A program made the position numbers and the translations under genes. From Bacteroidales bacterium (lineage in GTDB: Bacteria; Bacteroidota; Bacteroidia; Bacteroidales; GCA-2711565), in the NCBI GenBank assembly GCA_028280405.1, contig JANQLW010000077.1:1-64000 (forward strand): a DNA stretch of 64,000 bases, given 5' to 3'. Each line of letters starts with the position of its first letter. Positions within the stretch are counted from its first letter, which is position 1. Under the pieces are notes generated by a model. It was not told the origin of the DNA. It saw only the letters and a program-made list of their open reading frames with translations, and did no database searches. This document shows positions 16,440 to 24,130 of this stretch, piece after piece.

Positions 16440-17267
16440 ATGAAAGAAAAACACTTATTATCAAAGTCGACATTTATTAGGGGAAAACAATGCCTTAAAT
16501 CATTATACCTGCATAAAAACAGGCCTTTTTTGAGAGATCGGATCAGCCCTGAACAATTGGCTAAATTCAAAAGAGGAAGTAAAATAGGACTTATTGCTCA
16601 TAATTTATTTCCTGGAGGTATGAATCTTCAACCTAAAAGTCCGTCGCAATATCGAAAGGCAGTTGAAAATACTTCTGTTGAAATTCAAAATTCAACATAC
16701 ACTTTATATGAAGCCAGTTTTCATTTTGACCGGGTTCTGATTATCCTTGATATTCTGGAAAAAAAAGGAAGTCATATTCATGCTTATGAGGTGAAAAGTT
16801 CTCTGAAAATATCTGAGACCTATTTATGGGATGCTGCTTTGCAATATTATGTAATTACTAATTCAGGGTTGAAACTAAATGATTTCTTCATGATTTACAT
16901 GAAAGACGGATATCAGGATCAGGAAGATTCTGATATTATAAATAATTACTTTATTATCGAATCTGTTATTGATCGTATTTTACCTTTACAATCTGAAATA
17001 AAAAATCAAATTGCATTGAGTAAAGAAGCTTTATTCTTAAAAAAATCACCTGTTATTGATATAGGTCCTCATTGCAATAATCCGTACCCGTGTGATTTTA
17101 AAGGCCATTGTTGGAAACATATTAATGAAGCTTCTGTTTTTGATCTGGATTTTTTGCCTGAAGAAAAGAAATTTGAATATTATCGAAATGGGCTTTGGAA
17201 AATTAATGATTTAATAAACTCTCCGGATTTGAGTGAAGAGGAAAAAGAAAAGATACGATTAATTTAA
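16440..17267 (+). CDS. Cas4/RecB-like PD-(D/E)XK nuclease lacking the DUF2779 half
   Basis: A 275-residue protein matching the N-terminal half of DUF2779 proteins (LLSKSTFIRGKQCLKSLYLHK...). PD-(D/E)XK residues are visible: E91 (YEASF), D104 (IILDIL), E117-x-K119 (YEVKSS). C18 together with C212, C218 and C224 (HCNNPYPCDFKGHCW) forms the one-plus-three cysteine layout that holds a 4Fe-4S cluster in Cas4 and AddB nucleases. Relatives I know continue for about 200 more residues into a second nuclease-like domain; here the chain stops with a normal TAA right at that border. No cas genes are nearby, so a DNA-repair or tolerance role is more likely than CRISPR adaptation. Confidence 0.8.
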   Translation: MKEKHLLSKSTFIRGKQCLKSLYLHKNRPFLRDRISPEQLAKFKRGSKIGLIAHNLFPGGMNLQPKSPSQYRKAVENTSVEIQNSTYTLYEASFHFDRVLIILDILEKKGSHIHAYEVKSSLKISETYLWDAALQYYVITNSGLKLNDFFMIYMKDGYQDQEDSDIINNYFIIESVIDRILPLQSEIKNQIALSKEALFLKKSPVIDIGPHCNNPYPCDFKGHCWKHINEASVFDLDFLPEEKKFEYYRNGLWKINDLINSPDLSEEEKEKIRLI

Positions 17268-17382
17268 GGCAAAAATATCAATCCTTATTAACAATATTTT
17301 CATTTTATGAACAATGTTGCTATTGATAATTTATAGAGGTGTAAATACAGATATGCCTTTAATAATTTTGTATTTTTGATTT

Positions 17383-18912
17383 ATGGAAGAATCTGCAAAC
17401 ACAAGAAAGGGAACAAGTCGTAAAAGAACTTCTCAATCGGATATTAATAAGAACTTCTTTGAGCATGGGAAAATCCCTCCTCAGGCTGTTGATCTGGAAG
17501 AAGCTGTTTTAGGCGCAATTATGCTGGAAAAGGATGCGTTAACTGCAGTCATTGATATTTTACAACCTGAAGTATTTTATAAGGAAGCTCATAAGACTAT
17601 TTACTCAGCAATTTTTGCTTTATTTGGCCGTTCAGAACCCGTTGATATATTAACGGTTACCAATGAACTTAAAAGCAGGGGAGAATTGGAATTAGTCGGA
17701 GGGCCTTATTATATTACACAATTAACTAACAGAATTGCATCAGCTGCTAATGTTGAATATCATGCAAGAATTATTTCCCAGAAGTTTATTCAACGGGAAT
17801 TGATTCGAATTTCTTCCGAAATTATTAAAGATGCCTATGAAGATACTACAGATGTATTTGATTTGTTGGATAAAGCTGAGCAAAGCTTGTTTGCTGTGAG
17901 TGAAAGCAACCTTCGTAGAAATTATGATGATATGCAATCACTTGTAAAGGATGCGATTTCTGAAATTGAAGCAGCCCGTGATCAGGATAGCCATTTGAGG
18001 GGGATCCCTTCTGGCTTTGCAGATTTGGATCGTTTGACAAATGGTTGGCAGAAATCAGATCTGGTAATTCTGGCTGCCCGTCCGGGGATGGGTAAAACAG
18101 CCTTTGTATTATCAATGGCCCGAAATGGTGCTGTTGATTTTGGAAAAGCTGTTGCTATCTTTTCTTTAGAGATGTCATCTGTTCAGCTTGTAACCCGTTT
18201 GATCTCAAGTGAAACACAATTACCTGCAGATAAACTGAAAAAAGGAAATCTGGAAAGTTATGAATGGGAACAGCTGCACGCTAAAATTAATACCCTAACT
18301 GACGCAAAGTTATTTATAGATGATACACCTGCTTTATCTGTTTTTGAGCTTAGGGCTAAATGCCGTCGATTAAAAGCCCAACATGATATTGACATGGTAG
18401 TCATTGATTACTTGCAATTAATGTCTGGTGGTACTGATAATAAAGGAAACCGTGAACAGGAAATTTCACAGATTTCCAGATCGCTTAAAGCGCTTGCTAA
18501 GGAATTAGATATTCCAGTAATTGCACTCTCTCAGTTGAGTCGTGCGGTAGAAACCCGTGGAGGTTCGAAAAAACCATTGCTTTCCGACTTACGTGAGTCT
18601 GGTGCAATTGAGCAGGATGCGGATATGGTAATTTTTATTTATCGTCCTGAATATTATAAAATAGATGTAGACGAAGAAGGCAATTCAACTGCAGGTATTG
18701 CTGAAATTTGTGTGGCCAAGCATCGTAATGGAGCACTGAAAGATGTACCTCTCAGATTTATTGATCAATATGCAAGGTTTACTGATTTGGATACTGATGA
18801 TTTCTCTTATAGTGGCTTCAACCCGAGTGATGATTTTGATAGCCAGACTACACGAACCATTCCTTCTAAAATGAATGATATGGGAGATGGTGATGATGAT
18901 ATCCCATTCTAA
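17383..18912 (+). CDS. dnaB: Replicative DNA helicase DnaB
   Basis: A 509-residue hexameric helicase that unwinds DNA ahead of the replication fork. The N-terminal collar/DnaG-binding domain (residues 30-150) is followed by a linker and the RecA-like motor: Walker A around 232-240 (ARPGMGKTA, K238), ASLE-type AIFSLEMS, Walker B VVIDYLQLM, and the DnaB motifs GNREQEISQISRSLKALAKEL and SDLRESGAIEQDAD. No intein is present. The extreme C terminus is a disordered linker ending GDGDDDIPF, the same hexapeptide that ends Escherichia coli SSB. TAATTTTG (17363) and TATTTTTG (17371) -7 boxes lie just before the start. Confidence 0.96.
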   Translation: MEESANTRKGTSRKRTSQSDINKNFFEHGKIPPQAVDLEEAVLGAIMLEKDALTAVIDILQPEVFYKEAHKTIYSAIFALFGRSEPVDILTVTNELKSRGELELVGGPYYITQLTNRIASAANVEYHARIISQKFIQRELIRISSEIIKDAYEDTTDVFDLLDKAEQSLFAVSESNLRRNYDDMQSLVKDAISEIEAARDQDSHLRGIPSGFADLDRLTNGWQKSDLVILAARPGMGKTAFVLSMARNGAVDFGKAVAIFSLEMSSVQLVTRLISSETQLPADKLKKGNLESYEWEQLHAKINTLTDAKLFIDDTPALSVFELRAKCRRLKAQHDIDMVVIDYLQLMSGGTDNKGNREQEISQISRSLKALAKELDIPVIALSQLSRAVETRGGSKKPLLSDLRESGAIEQDADMVIFIYRPEYYKIDVDEEGNSTAGIAEICVAKHRNGALKDVPLRFIDQYARFTDLDTDDFSYSGFNPSDDFDSQTTRTIPSKMNDMGDGDDDIPF

Positions 18913-18937
18913 ACTATCTGTACAAAATATCAAAAAA

Positions 18938-18960
18938 CATTCTGAATTTCAGAATGCCTT
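18938..18960. terminator. Terminator between dnaB and the convergent lipoprotein gene
   Basis: CATTCTGAA and TTCAGAATG (18938-18946 and 18948-18956) form a short inverted repeat followed by CCTTTTC, 26 bp after the dnaB stop and 22 bp before the stop of the convergent gene. It could serve both. Confidence 0.6.
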
Positions 18961-18981
18961 TTCATTATAATATAATTTTAT

Positions 18982-19746
18982 TTAGAATTCTGCTTCTACA
19001 GTAAGTTCTGTCCACATAACGTGAGGATTTCTTAAACTGGTAATATAAACACCTCTGACCTTTATATATTGGTTAATTGCTCCACCTTTTGGTAATTCAA
19101 AAACTAATTCGCCAACTCCATTCTCTGTTGGAATGATAGACTCTCCTTCAACTTGTCCATCTTTATTAAACAATATCCGTTTAAATTTTACACTTTTTCT
19201 ATTATTAGATAATTTGAATCTTACTATGTATTTTTTTTCACTTTTGGTTTTATCAATTTTTTCTACTACAATTTCCGGGAGTATGTTTTTCTTTTTCCCA
19301 TTTGGGTCATACTCGATAAGCCCAACTTGAGGTTCTCCATCAATATAAGGGATTTCAGAACTCAAGATTCCGGTTTCATAGTACTTTTTCATGATCCCGT
19401 CTCTTTTATCGTTTTTATAATTAACGATATATTTCAATCTTCCACTTCTATAATAAGCTTTTGTGAACCCTTCTTTTTTGTTTTTTATATACCGGATTTC
19501 TTTTTCAATAGTTTTTCCATCTTCATAAAAAGTTCTTAATAAACCATGTCTTTTTCCATTTTTATGTTCCATAGTTGAAACTAAAACACCATCACTATTT
19601 CTGTTATAGTGAACTCCATCTACACCGGGAGTTAAGTTCTGATCAGTATTGTCAGGTTTATCTTTCTTACCAAATTGACAGGCTTGTGTGCCAATAAAAA
19701 CGACTATTGTAGCTATTAGCAACGAATACATTCGCTTTGTAAGCAT
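18982..19746 (-). CDS. YwqK-like MORN-variant repeat lipoprotein
   Basis: A 254-residue lipoprotein: hydrophobic signal and lipobox GTQAC with C23. Residues 45-150 contain about five repeats of the type G(K/R)(R/K).G....YY..G.(L/I)....Y, the MORN_2/YwqK-like repeat (GKRHGLLRTFYEDGKTI, DKRDGIMKKYYETGIL). Residues 160-254 form a second, non-repeat beta-rich domain. These repeats are widespread in Bacteroidota surface lipoproteins and sometimes annotated as antitoxins by name only; no toxin partner is adjacent, so that label should not be used. It is convergent with dnaB. Confidence 0.75.
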   Translation of the reverse strand: MLTKRMYSLLIATIVVFIGTQACQFGKKDKPDNTDQNLTPGVDGVHYNRNSDGVLVSTMEHKNGKRHGLLRTFYEDGKTIEKEIRYIKNKKEGFTKAYYRSGRLKYIVNYKNDKRDGIMKKYYETGILSSEIPYIDGEPQVGLIEYDPNGKKKNILPEIVVEKIDKTKSEKKYIVRFKLSNNRKSVKFKRILFNKDGQVEGESIIPTENGVGELVFELPKGGAINQYIKVRGVYITSLRNPHVMWTELTVEAEF

Positions 19747-19963
19747 AATAAGTTAGGTTTTTGCAGGATTTAATTTGATTCGATATGCATATTTACGAAA
19801 AACTTATCAATAATTATGCATTTTTTTATTTAATTATTGAATAATTTTTAATAATTACGCTTTATATATAATACGCTTTATGCTTGTAATAGTTACACTT
19901 TTTATATAGAAAATACTCCCATATGTAGAGAAACTTATGGAAATATTTTCATTTTTGTTTATG

Positions 19964-20320
19964 CTATTTCTGTTTTGCTTTAAAAGCTAATGTTGTAATT
20001 AATTCAATTAAGAATCCATAAATAACACCCATGATAAGTGTAGAAGCAAGAACCATTTCTCCTGTGAATTCAGGTGATTCAGGTGCCATCAGACCACTAA
20101 ATGCAAGAGGCAAACTAAAGAGAAGCCCCATAACAATGCCATGCAATGACCAATGTGCTATTTTTAAACTACTGATACCAATGGCTAAGCCAATTAATGT
20201 TCTGCTGAGAATAATTTGTACTGTTACGGGTGTTGGCATGGGATCATTCATACTTGCAAGTAAATTACATCCCAGTCCAAATAGAAAGCCCAGAAAGGTT
20301 GCGATAATAATTCGTTTCAT
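19964..20320 (-). CDS. Small integral membrane protein of unknown function
   Basis: A 118-residue protein with four predicted membrane helices (about 4-22, 36-54, 61-81, 92-113). It starts with a short basic segment (MKRI) and has a conserved-looking HWSLHGIVMGLLFSLP segment between helices two and three. I do not recognise a named family. It stands alone; the 217-bp gap between its stop and the YwqK-like gene's start is very AT-rich with no visible signal. Confidence 0.65.
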   Translation of the reverse strand: MKRIIIATFLGFLFGLGCNLLASMNDPMPTPVTVQIILSRTLIGLAIGISSLKIAHWSLHGIVMGLLFSLPLAFSGLMAPESPEFTGEMVLASTLIMGVIYGFLIELITTLAFKAKQK

Positions 20321-20462
20321 AATATTAAATTTTTATTAGTAAGGTGTTTCAGAATATCAAATATAATATCCATTTTGATATTGGAAAAGTTTTAAATGTC
20401 ATAATGTTAATTTGTTTTTGTATCTGATGCTTATATAACTAATGTTTCATTATTTTTACCGG

Positions 20463-21350
20463 ATGTTTTATCCTTTAGTATATGACGAACCTTTATTCAG
20501 GCCTCCTAGCGAGGCTTATTCAGTAATATTTCAGGTCACTTTAGGATGTTCCTGGAATAAATGCGCCTTTTGTGAAATGTATACTTCTAAGAAGTTTAAA
20601 GTAAAGCCTGAAAATATTGTATTTGAAGAAATAGAGCGAATAGCAAAATTAGCACCTGATACACGTAAAATATTTTTAGCGGATGGAAATGCCTTTGTCT
20701 TATCATTTCCCAAACTGAATAAGATTGTTGATAAACTAAACAGCAACTTTCCCAAGCTTAATAGAATATCGGCATATGCTTTGCCATCAGATATTATAAA
20801 GAAAACAGATGCTGAATTAAAACAATTAGCAGATTCAGGGTTGAAATTATTATATATCGGAATTGAAAGTGGGGATAATGAATTATTGAACCTGATTAAT
20901 AAAAATGAAACCTATCGTTCAACTATTGAAGCATTGATAAAGGCACGTAAAGCAGGCATTAAATTATCCGTTATGATTTTGAATGGCTTAGGCGGACAAA
21001 AGTATTCGTATCAACATGCGCTTAATTCAGCCAAAGCAATAAATGAAATCCAACCTGAATATTTATCAACATTGGTTTTAAGTTTTCCTTACGGACAGAA
21101 CCATTATGCACAAAAGTTCAAAGCAGACTTTGCCATGCTGGATACGATAAGCCTGATTGAAGAGATGGGAACCTTTATTCAAAATCTTGAATTGGAAAAT
21201 ACTGTGTTCAGAAGTGACCATGCATCCAATTATTTAATTCTTAAAGGTATTTTAAATAGAGATAAGGAACTGTTGTTAAAAAGAATTGAACAGGTTTTAT
21301 CTAATCCCGGTCAGGCTGGATTGCGGCCGGAATTTCTAAGGGGACTATAA
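20463..21350 (+). CDS. Radical SAM protein of unknown substrate
   Basis: A 295-residue radical SAM enzyme. The start is placed at the second ATG (20463), giving MFYPLVYDEPLFRPPSEAYS, which matches how relatives begin; an ATG at 20442 would add seven residues. The cluster motif is GCSWNKCAFC, with four residues between the first two cysteines rather than the usual three, a spacing I associate with a COG1032-like subgroup. ADGNAFV and YIGIESGDNELL follow as expected for SAM and barrel contacts. No auxiliary cluster motif is visible. The gene stands alone. Confidence 0.82.
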   Translation: MFYPLVYDEPLFRPPSEAYSVIFQVTLGCSWNKCAFCEMYTSKKFKVKPENIVFEEIERIAKLAPDTRKIFLADGNAFVLSFPKLNKIVDKLNSNFPKLNRISAYALPSDIIKKTDAELKQLADSGLKLLYIGIESGDNELLNLINKNETYRSTIEALIKARKAGIKLSVMILNGLGGQKYSYQHALNSAKAINEIQPEYLSTLVLSFPYGQNHYAQKFKADFAMLDTISLIEEMGTFIQNLELENTVFRSDHASNYLILKGILNRDKELLLKRIEQVLSNPGQAGLRPEFLRGL

Positions 21351-21461
21351 TAAAAAACTCCATAAGCACACCGTTAAATAGAATGAATCAGATAAAAAAT
21401 CTTTTCTGATGCTTAATCTATAAAAATTTATTTTTTATTTAAAAAGATTCTAAATAACCTG

Positions 21462-21490
21462 TTGTTTTGATTGATCAATACCTATCTTTG
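21462..21490 (+). promoter_or_regulatory. Predicted promoter of the DUF255 gene
   Basis: TTG at 21462-21464 and TATCTTTG at 21483-21490 fit the Bacteroidota -33/-7 pattern with 18 bases between. The expected transcription start is about 10 bases before the ATG at 21504, leaving a very short leader. Confidence 0.5.
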
Positions 21491-21503
21491 AATAAAAAAA
21501 ATC

Positions 21504-23603
21504 ATGAATTTAAAAAGTGTTGTATTGATATCTCTAATGATCGTTGGTAATTTTCAATGCAATAGTCAACATACTATGAATACTAAATATACAAACCACC
21601 TAATAAATGAATCGAGTCCATATCTTTTACTACATGCACATAACCCGGTAGATTGGTATCCCTGGAATCAGGATGCCCTGAACAAAGCAAAGAAAGAAAA
21701 CAAATTAATTATTGTTAGTATTGGTTATACCGCCTGCCATTGGTGTCATGTGATGGAAAAACAAAGCTTTGCTGATCAGGAAGTCGCAGAATTAATGAAT
21801 AAGCACTTTATCTCAATTAAGGTAGATAGAGAAGAACGCCCTGATCTTGATCAAGTATATATGGATGCTTGTCATTTATTAAACAAGAGTGGGGGGTGGC
21901 CGCTTAATGCGATTGCTTTACCTGATGGAAGGCCAATTTATGCCGGCACTTATTTCCCTAAAGATAATTGGATGAGTTTACTTAAACGGATTCAGGAATA
22001 TTGGGAGAAAGAGCCGAAAAAGCTAATAGAACAAGCAGAATCCATCTCTCAGGGAATCAAAAAGATTCATACTATTGAAGAACAGGAAAAAGAAGTTGAT
22101 TTTAGTCAAAAAGATGTTCAAAAGTCATTTGAATCTATTTATAAGAATGTAGATTTTAAATACGGAGGACAACATGGAGCTCCAAAGTTCCCAATGCCTT
22201 CAAAATGGAATTTTGTTTTAAATTATGGTTGGTTAAATAATAGTAAGGATGCAAAGAAAAGTATTGAAGTTACTTTGGAGAAAATGGCAATGGGAGGTAT
22301 CTATGATCACATAGGTGGCGGATTTGCTCGTTATTCTGTTGATAGTCGTTGGCATGTTCCGCATTTTGAAAAAATGCTGTATGATAATACCCAATTAATC
22401 AGCCTCTATTCTAAAGCATATAGAACTACCCAAAATGAACTTTACAAAGATGTTGTTGCTGAGAGTATAAAATTTATAGAAAGGGAGCTGAAATCTAAAT
22501 CAGGTGGTTTTTATGCATCTTTAGATGCGGATAGTGAAGGTGAAGAAGGAACTTTTTATGTATGGAAGGAGAATGAGTTTGAAAGTGCAGTTGAACATTC
22601 TGATATTATTATTGACTTCTATAATGTTACTCAAAAAGGAAATTGGGAAAGAGGTAAAAATGTGTTGTACAGAGACCTGTCATACAAGGCTTTTTCTAAA
22701 CAATATGATCTAACCGAAATAGAATTACGGAAACTTATTGAACAGGCAAAAATACAGTTATATAATATAAGAAATAAAAGAGAACGTCCTGCCACTGATG
22801 ATAAGATATTATGCGCCTGGAATGCTCTGATGTTAAGTACCTATTTGGATGCATATATAGCTTTTGGTAAAAAGAAGTATTATAGAAATGCCCTGGAATT
22901 AGCTTCTTTTATGAAAGAAGTGTTTTTGAAAAAAGATTATCGTTTAGATCGTAATTTTAAAAATGGAAATTCAAATATCAATGCTTTTCTGGATGATTAT
23001 GCCTTTATGATAAAAGCATTTCTGGATCTATATCAGGTGAATTTTAAAACGGAGTTTTTAAATATTGCACTACAATTAACAAAGTATGTAAATAAACATT
23101 TTTACAATAAAGAAAGTGGATATTATTATTATACCTCTGATCTTGATCCTGAATTAATAAGCCGTACGTATGAAATTTCTGATAATGTAATTCCTGCTTC
23201 TAATTCTCAGATGGCTCATAATTTGATTATTCTTGGAAAGATCTTTAGTAATCAGAATTATGAAAGCAGAGGAAATGCTATGCTTAAAGGCCAAATAGAA
23301 AATATCATATCCCAGGGAAGCTATTATTCAAACTGGGCAGATATGTTACAGAAACAAACGACTCAATTTTATGAAGTTGTTATTATTGGTAATAACTGGA
23401 AGAAACAATTTGATAAATTTAAAAAGTCATACTTGCCCAATGTTATTTTTGTTTGTGTTGAAAATGAAATTGCAGATATACCCTTAACGCATCGAAGAAA
23501 AGAGGAGGGTAAAACGATGATTTATGTTTGTAAAAATAAAGTTTGTAATCTTCCTGTTGAGTCAGCGGAAGATGCCCTTAACCAAATCTTAAATTCTAAA
23601 TAG
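21504..23603 (+). CDS. DUF255 thioredoxin-domain protein (YyaL/SSP411 family)
   Basis: A 699-residue protein. Residues 25-190 form a thioredoxin-like DUF255 domain with C78-H-W-C81 ([10 protein letters not shown]) and the family block [20 protein letters not shown]; the rest is an alpha/alpha-barrel resembling N-acylglucosamine epimerase or cellobiose epimerase folds ([22 protein letters not shown]). The function of the family is unproven. The N terminus [20 protein letters not shown] looks like a lipoprotein signal (C19), which would export it; an alternative start at M25 gives the usual cytoplasmic form. It ends about 60 bp before the ilv leader promoter. Confidence 0.88.
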   Translation: MNLKSVVLISLMIVGNFQCNSQHTMNTKYTNHLINESSPYLLLHAHNPVDWYPWNQDALNKAKKENKLIIVSIGYTACHWCHVMEKQSFADQEVAELMNKHFISIKVDREERPDLDQVYMDACHLLNKSGGWPLNAIALPDGRPIYAGTYFPKDNWMSLLKRIQEYWEKEPKKLIEQAESISQGIKKIHTIEEQEKEVDFSQKDVQKSFESIYKNVDFKYGGQHGAPKFPMPSKWNFVLNYGWLNNSKDAKKSIEVTLEKMAMGGIYDHIGGGFARYSVDSRWHVPHFEKMLYDNTQLISLYSKAYRTTQNELYKDVVAESIKFIERELKSKSGGFYASLDADSEGEEGTFYVWKENEFESAVEHSDIIIDFYNVTQKGNWERGKNVLYRDLSYKAFSKQYDLTEIELRKLIEQAKIQLYNIRNKRERPATDDKILCAWNALMLSTYLDAYIAFGKKKYYRNALELASFMKEVFLKKDYRLDRNFKNGNSNINAFLDDYAFMIKAFLDLYQVNFKTEFLNIALQLTKYVNKHFYNKESGYYYYTSDLDPELISRTYEISDNVIPASNSQMAHNLIILGKIFSNQNYESRGNAMLKGQIENIISQGSYYSNWADMLQKQTTQFYEVVIIGNNWKKQFDKFKKSYLPNVIFVCVENEIADIPLTHRRKEEGKTMIYVCKNKVCNLPVESAEDALNQILNSK

Positions 23604-23665
23604 TGTTTTTAAATTATTGATAATTAGTAGTTAAAAGATAATTTTTAAAAAAGTTTAAAATAATT

Positions 23666-23698
23666 TTTGTTTTTGTAAAAAAATAGTTCTTAACTTTG
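23666..23698 (+). promoter_or_regulatory. Predicted promoter of the ilv-leu operon leader
   Basis: TTTG at 23666-23669 and a perfect -7 box TAACTTTG at 23691-23698, with 21 bases between. Transcription would start near 23704, about 17 bases before leader peptide 1. No second promoter of this type was found between the two leaders or before ilvD, so both attenuators should lie on one transcript. Confidence 0.7.
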
Positions 23699-23720
23699 TC
23701 GGCAGAAAAAAGCAGAAACT

Positions 23721-23783
23721 ATGCGCAATTTAAACAACATTATTCTCTCAATTATTATTATTCTCGTGGTCGTGATTCCATAG
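23721..23783 (+). CDS. ilv leader peptide 1
   Basis: A 20-codon frame, MRNLNNIILSIIIILVVVIP, with seven Ile, three Val and three Leu codons, four of the Ile codons consecutive and three Val codons consecutive. It starts about 17 bases after the predicted transcription start and ends 50 bp before an intrinsic terminator. This is the hallmark of a ribosome-mediated attenuator sensing charged branched-chain tRNAs. The last ATTCTC codon pair (23760-23765) is complementary to GAGAAT just after the stop codon, which forms the protector hairpin when the ribosome does not stall. Confidence 0.85.
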   Translation: MRNLNNIILSIIIILVVVIP

Positions 23784-23866
23784 AGTTGAGAATGTGTTGG
23801 ATTAAATAGAAATAAAATAAAGAAATTTATAAGGCCATTCTCAAAAAAAGAGAATGGCTTTTTTTT
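23760..23866 (+). promoter_or_regulatory. Attenuator 1 of the ilv-leu operon (four-segment RNA switch)
   Basis: Segment 1 ATTCTC (23760-23765, inside the leader), segment 2 GAGAATG (23788-23794, just past the stop), segment 3 CATTCTC (23836-23842) and segment 4 GAGAATG (23850-23856) are mutually complementary in the order 1:2, 2:3 or 3:4. The 3:4 hairpin (stem 23834-23842/23850-23858, loop of seven A) plus a T tract is an intrinsic terminator. A ribosome stalled on the Ile/Val codons covers segment 1, frees segment 2 to pair with 3, and lets transcription continue. Confidence 0.8.
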
Positions 23867-23936
23867 ATTCTCCAAAGCCAAAAAGCGTAGGAGGGTTTGT
23901 TAAAAACTAAAACTTAAAATTAAAGAAATAAAACAC

Positions 23937-23996
23937 ATGAATACTACGCTCATTATTATCGTGGTTGTGATTATTCTCATTCTAATAAGAACTTGA
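23937..23996 (+). CDS. ilv leader peptide 2
   Basis: A 19-codon frame, MNTTLIIIVVVIILILIRT, with seven Ile, three Val and three Leu codons. It lies 71 bp after terminator 1 and 32 bp before terminator 2. Its core (ATT-ATT-ATC-GTG-GTT-GTG-ATT) matches the core of leader 1 (ATT-ATT-CTC-GTG-GTC-GTG-ATT) nearly codon for codon, so the two modules probably arose by tandem duplication. It is too short for ordinary gene calling but its composition and position leave little doubt. Confidence 0.87.
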   Translation: MNTTLIIIVVVIILILIRT

Positions 23997-24067
23997 GGAG
24001 GGTAGATATTGTGTGACAGAAAATAAAAAGCCTTTCTCGAGATAAAATCGGGAAAGGCTTTTTTTTT
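23974..24067 (+). promoter_or_regulatory. Attenuator 2 of the ilv-leu operon
   Basis: The terminator is a 13-bp stem (24028-24040 with 24048-24060, AAGCCTTTCTCGA/TCGGGAAAGGCTT, one G-U) with loop GATAAAA and seven to nine T. GAGGAGGG at 23995-24002, overlapping the leader stop codon, can pair over eight bases (two G-U) with CCTTTCTC at 24031-24038 of the terminator stem, giving the antiterminator. TTCTC at 23974-23978 in the leader can pair with GAGGA, giving the protector. After both terminators a similar spacer recurs (CTCC...AGCC...TAGGAGG then an A-rich run up to the next start codon). Confidence 0.78.
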
Positions 24068-24130
24068 CCTCCGGAGCCCGAAGGGCATAGGAGGATTGAT
24101 AAAAATAAAAGACAAAAGCTAAAATTAAAA

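Noticed and set aside
16440..17267. Cas4-like protein as part of a CRISPR locus
   Set aside because: No repeats with regular spacers and no other cas genes occur anywhere in the window; the protein matches stand-alone DUF2779-type nucleases better.
17383..18912. Possible intein in DnaB
   Set aside because: The motor domain is continuous through Walker A and B at normal spacing and the length (509) is normal.
18982..19746. YwqK-like repeat lipoprotein as an antitoxin
   Set aside because: The name comes from database transfer; there is no adjacent toxin, and it is an exported lipoprotein.
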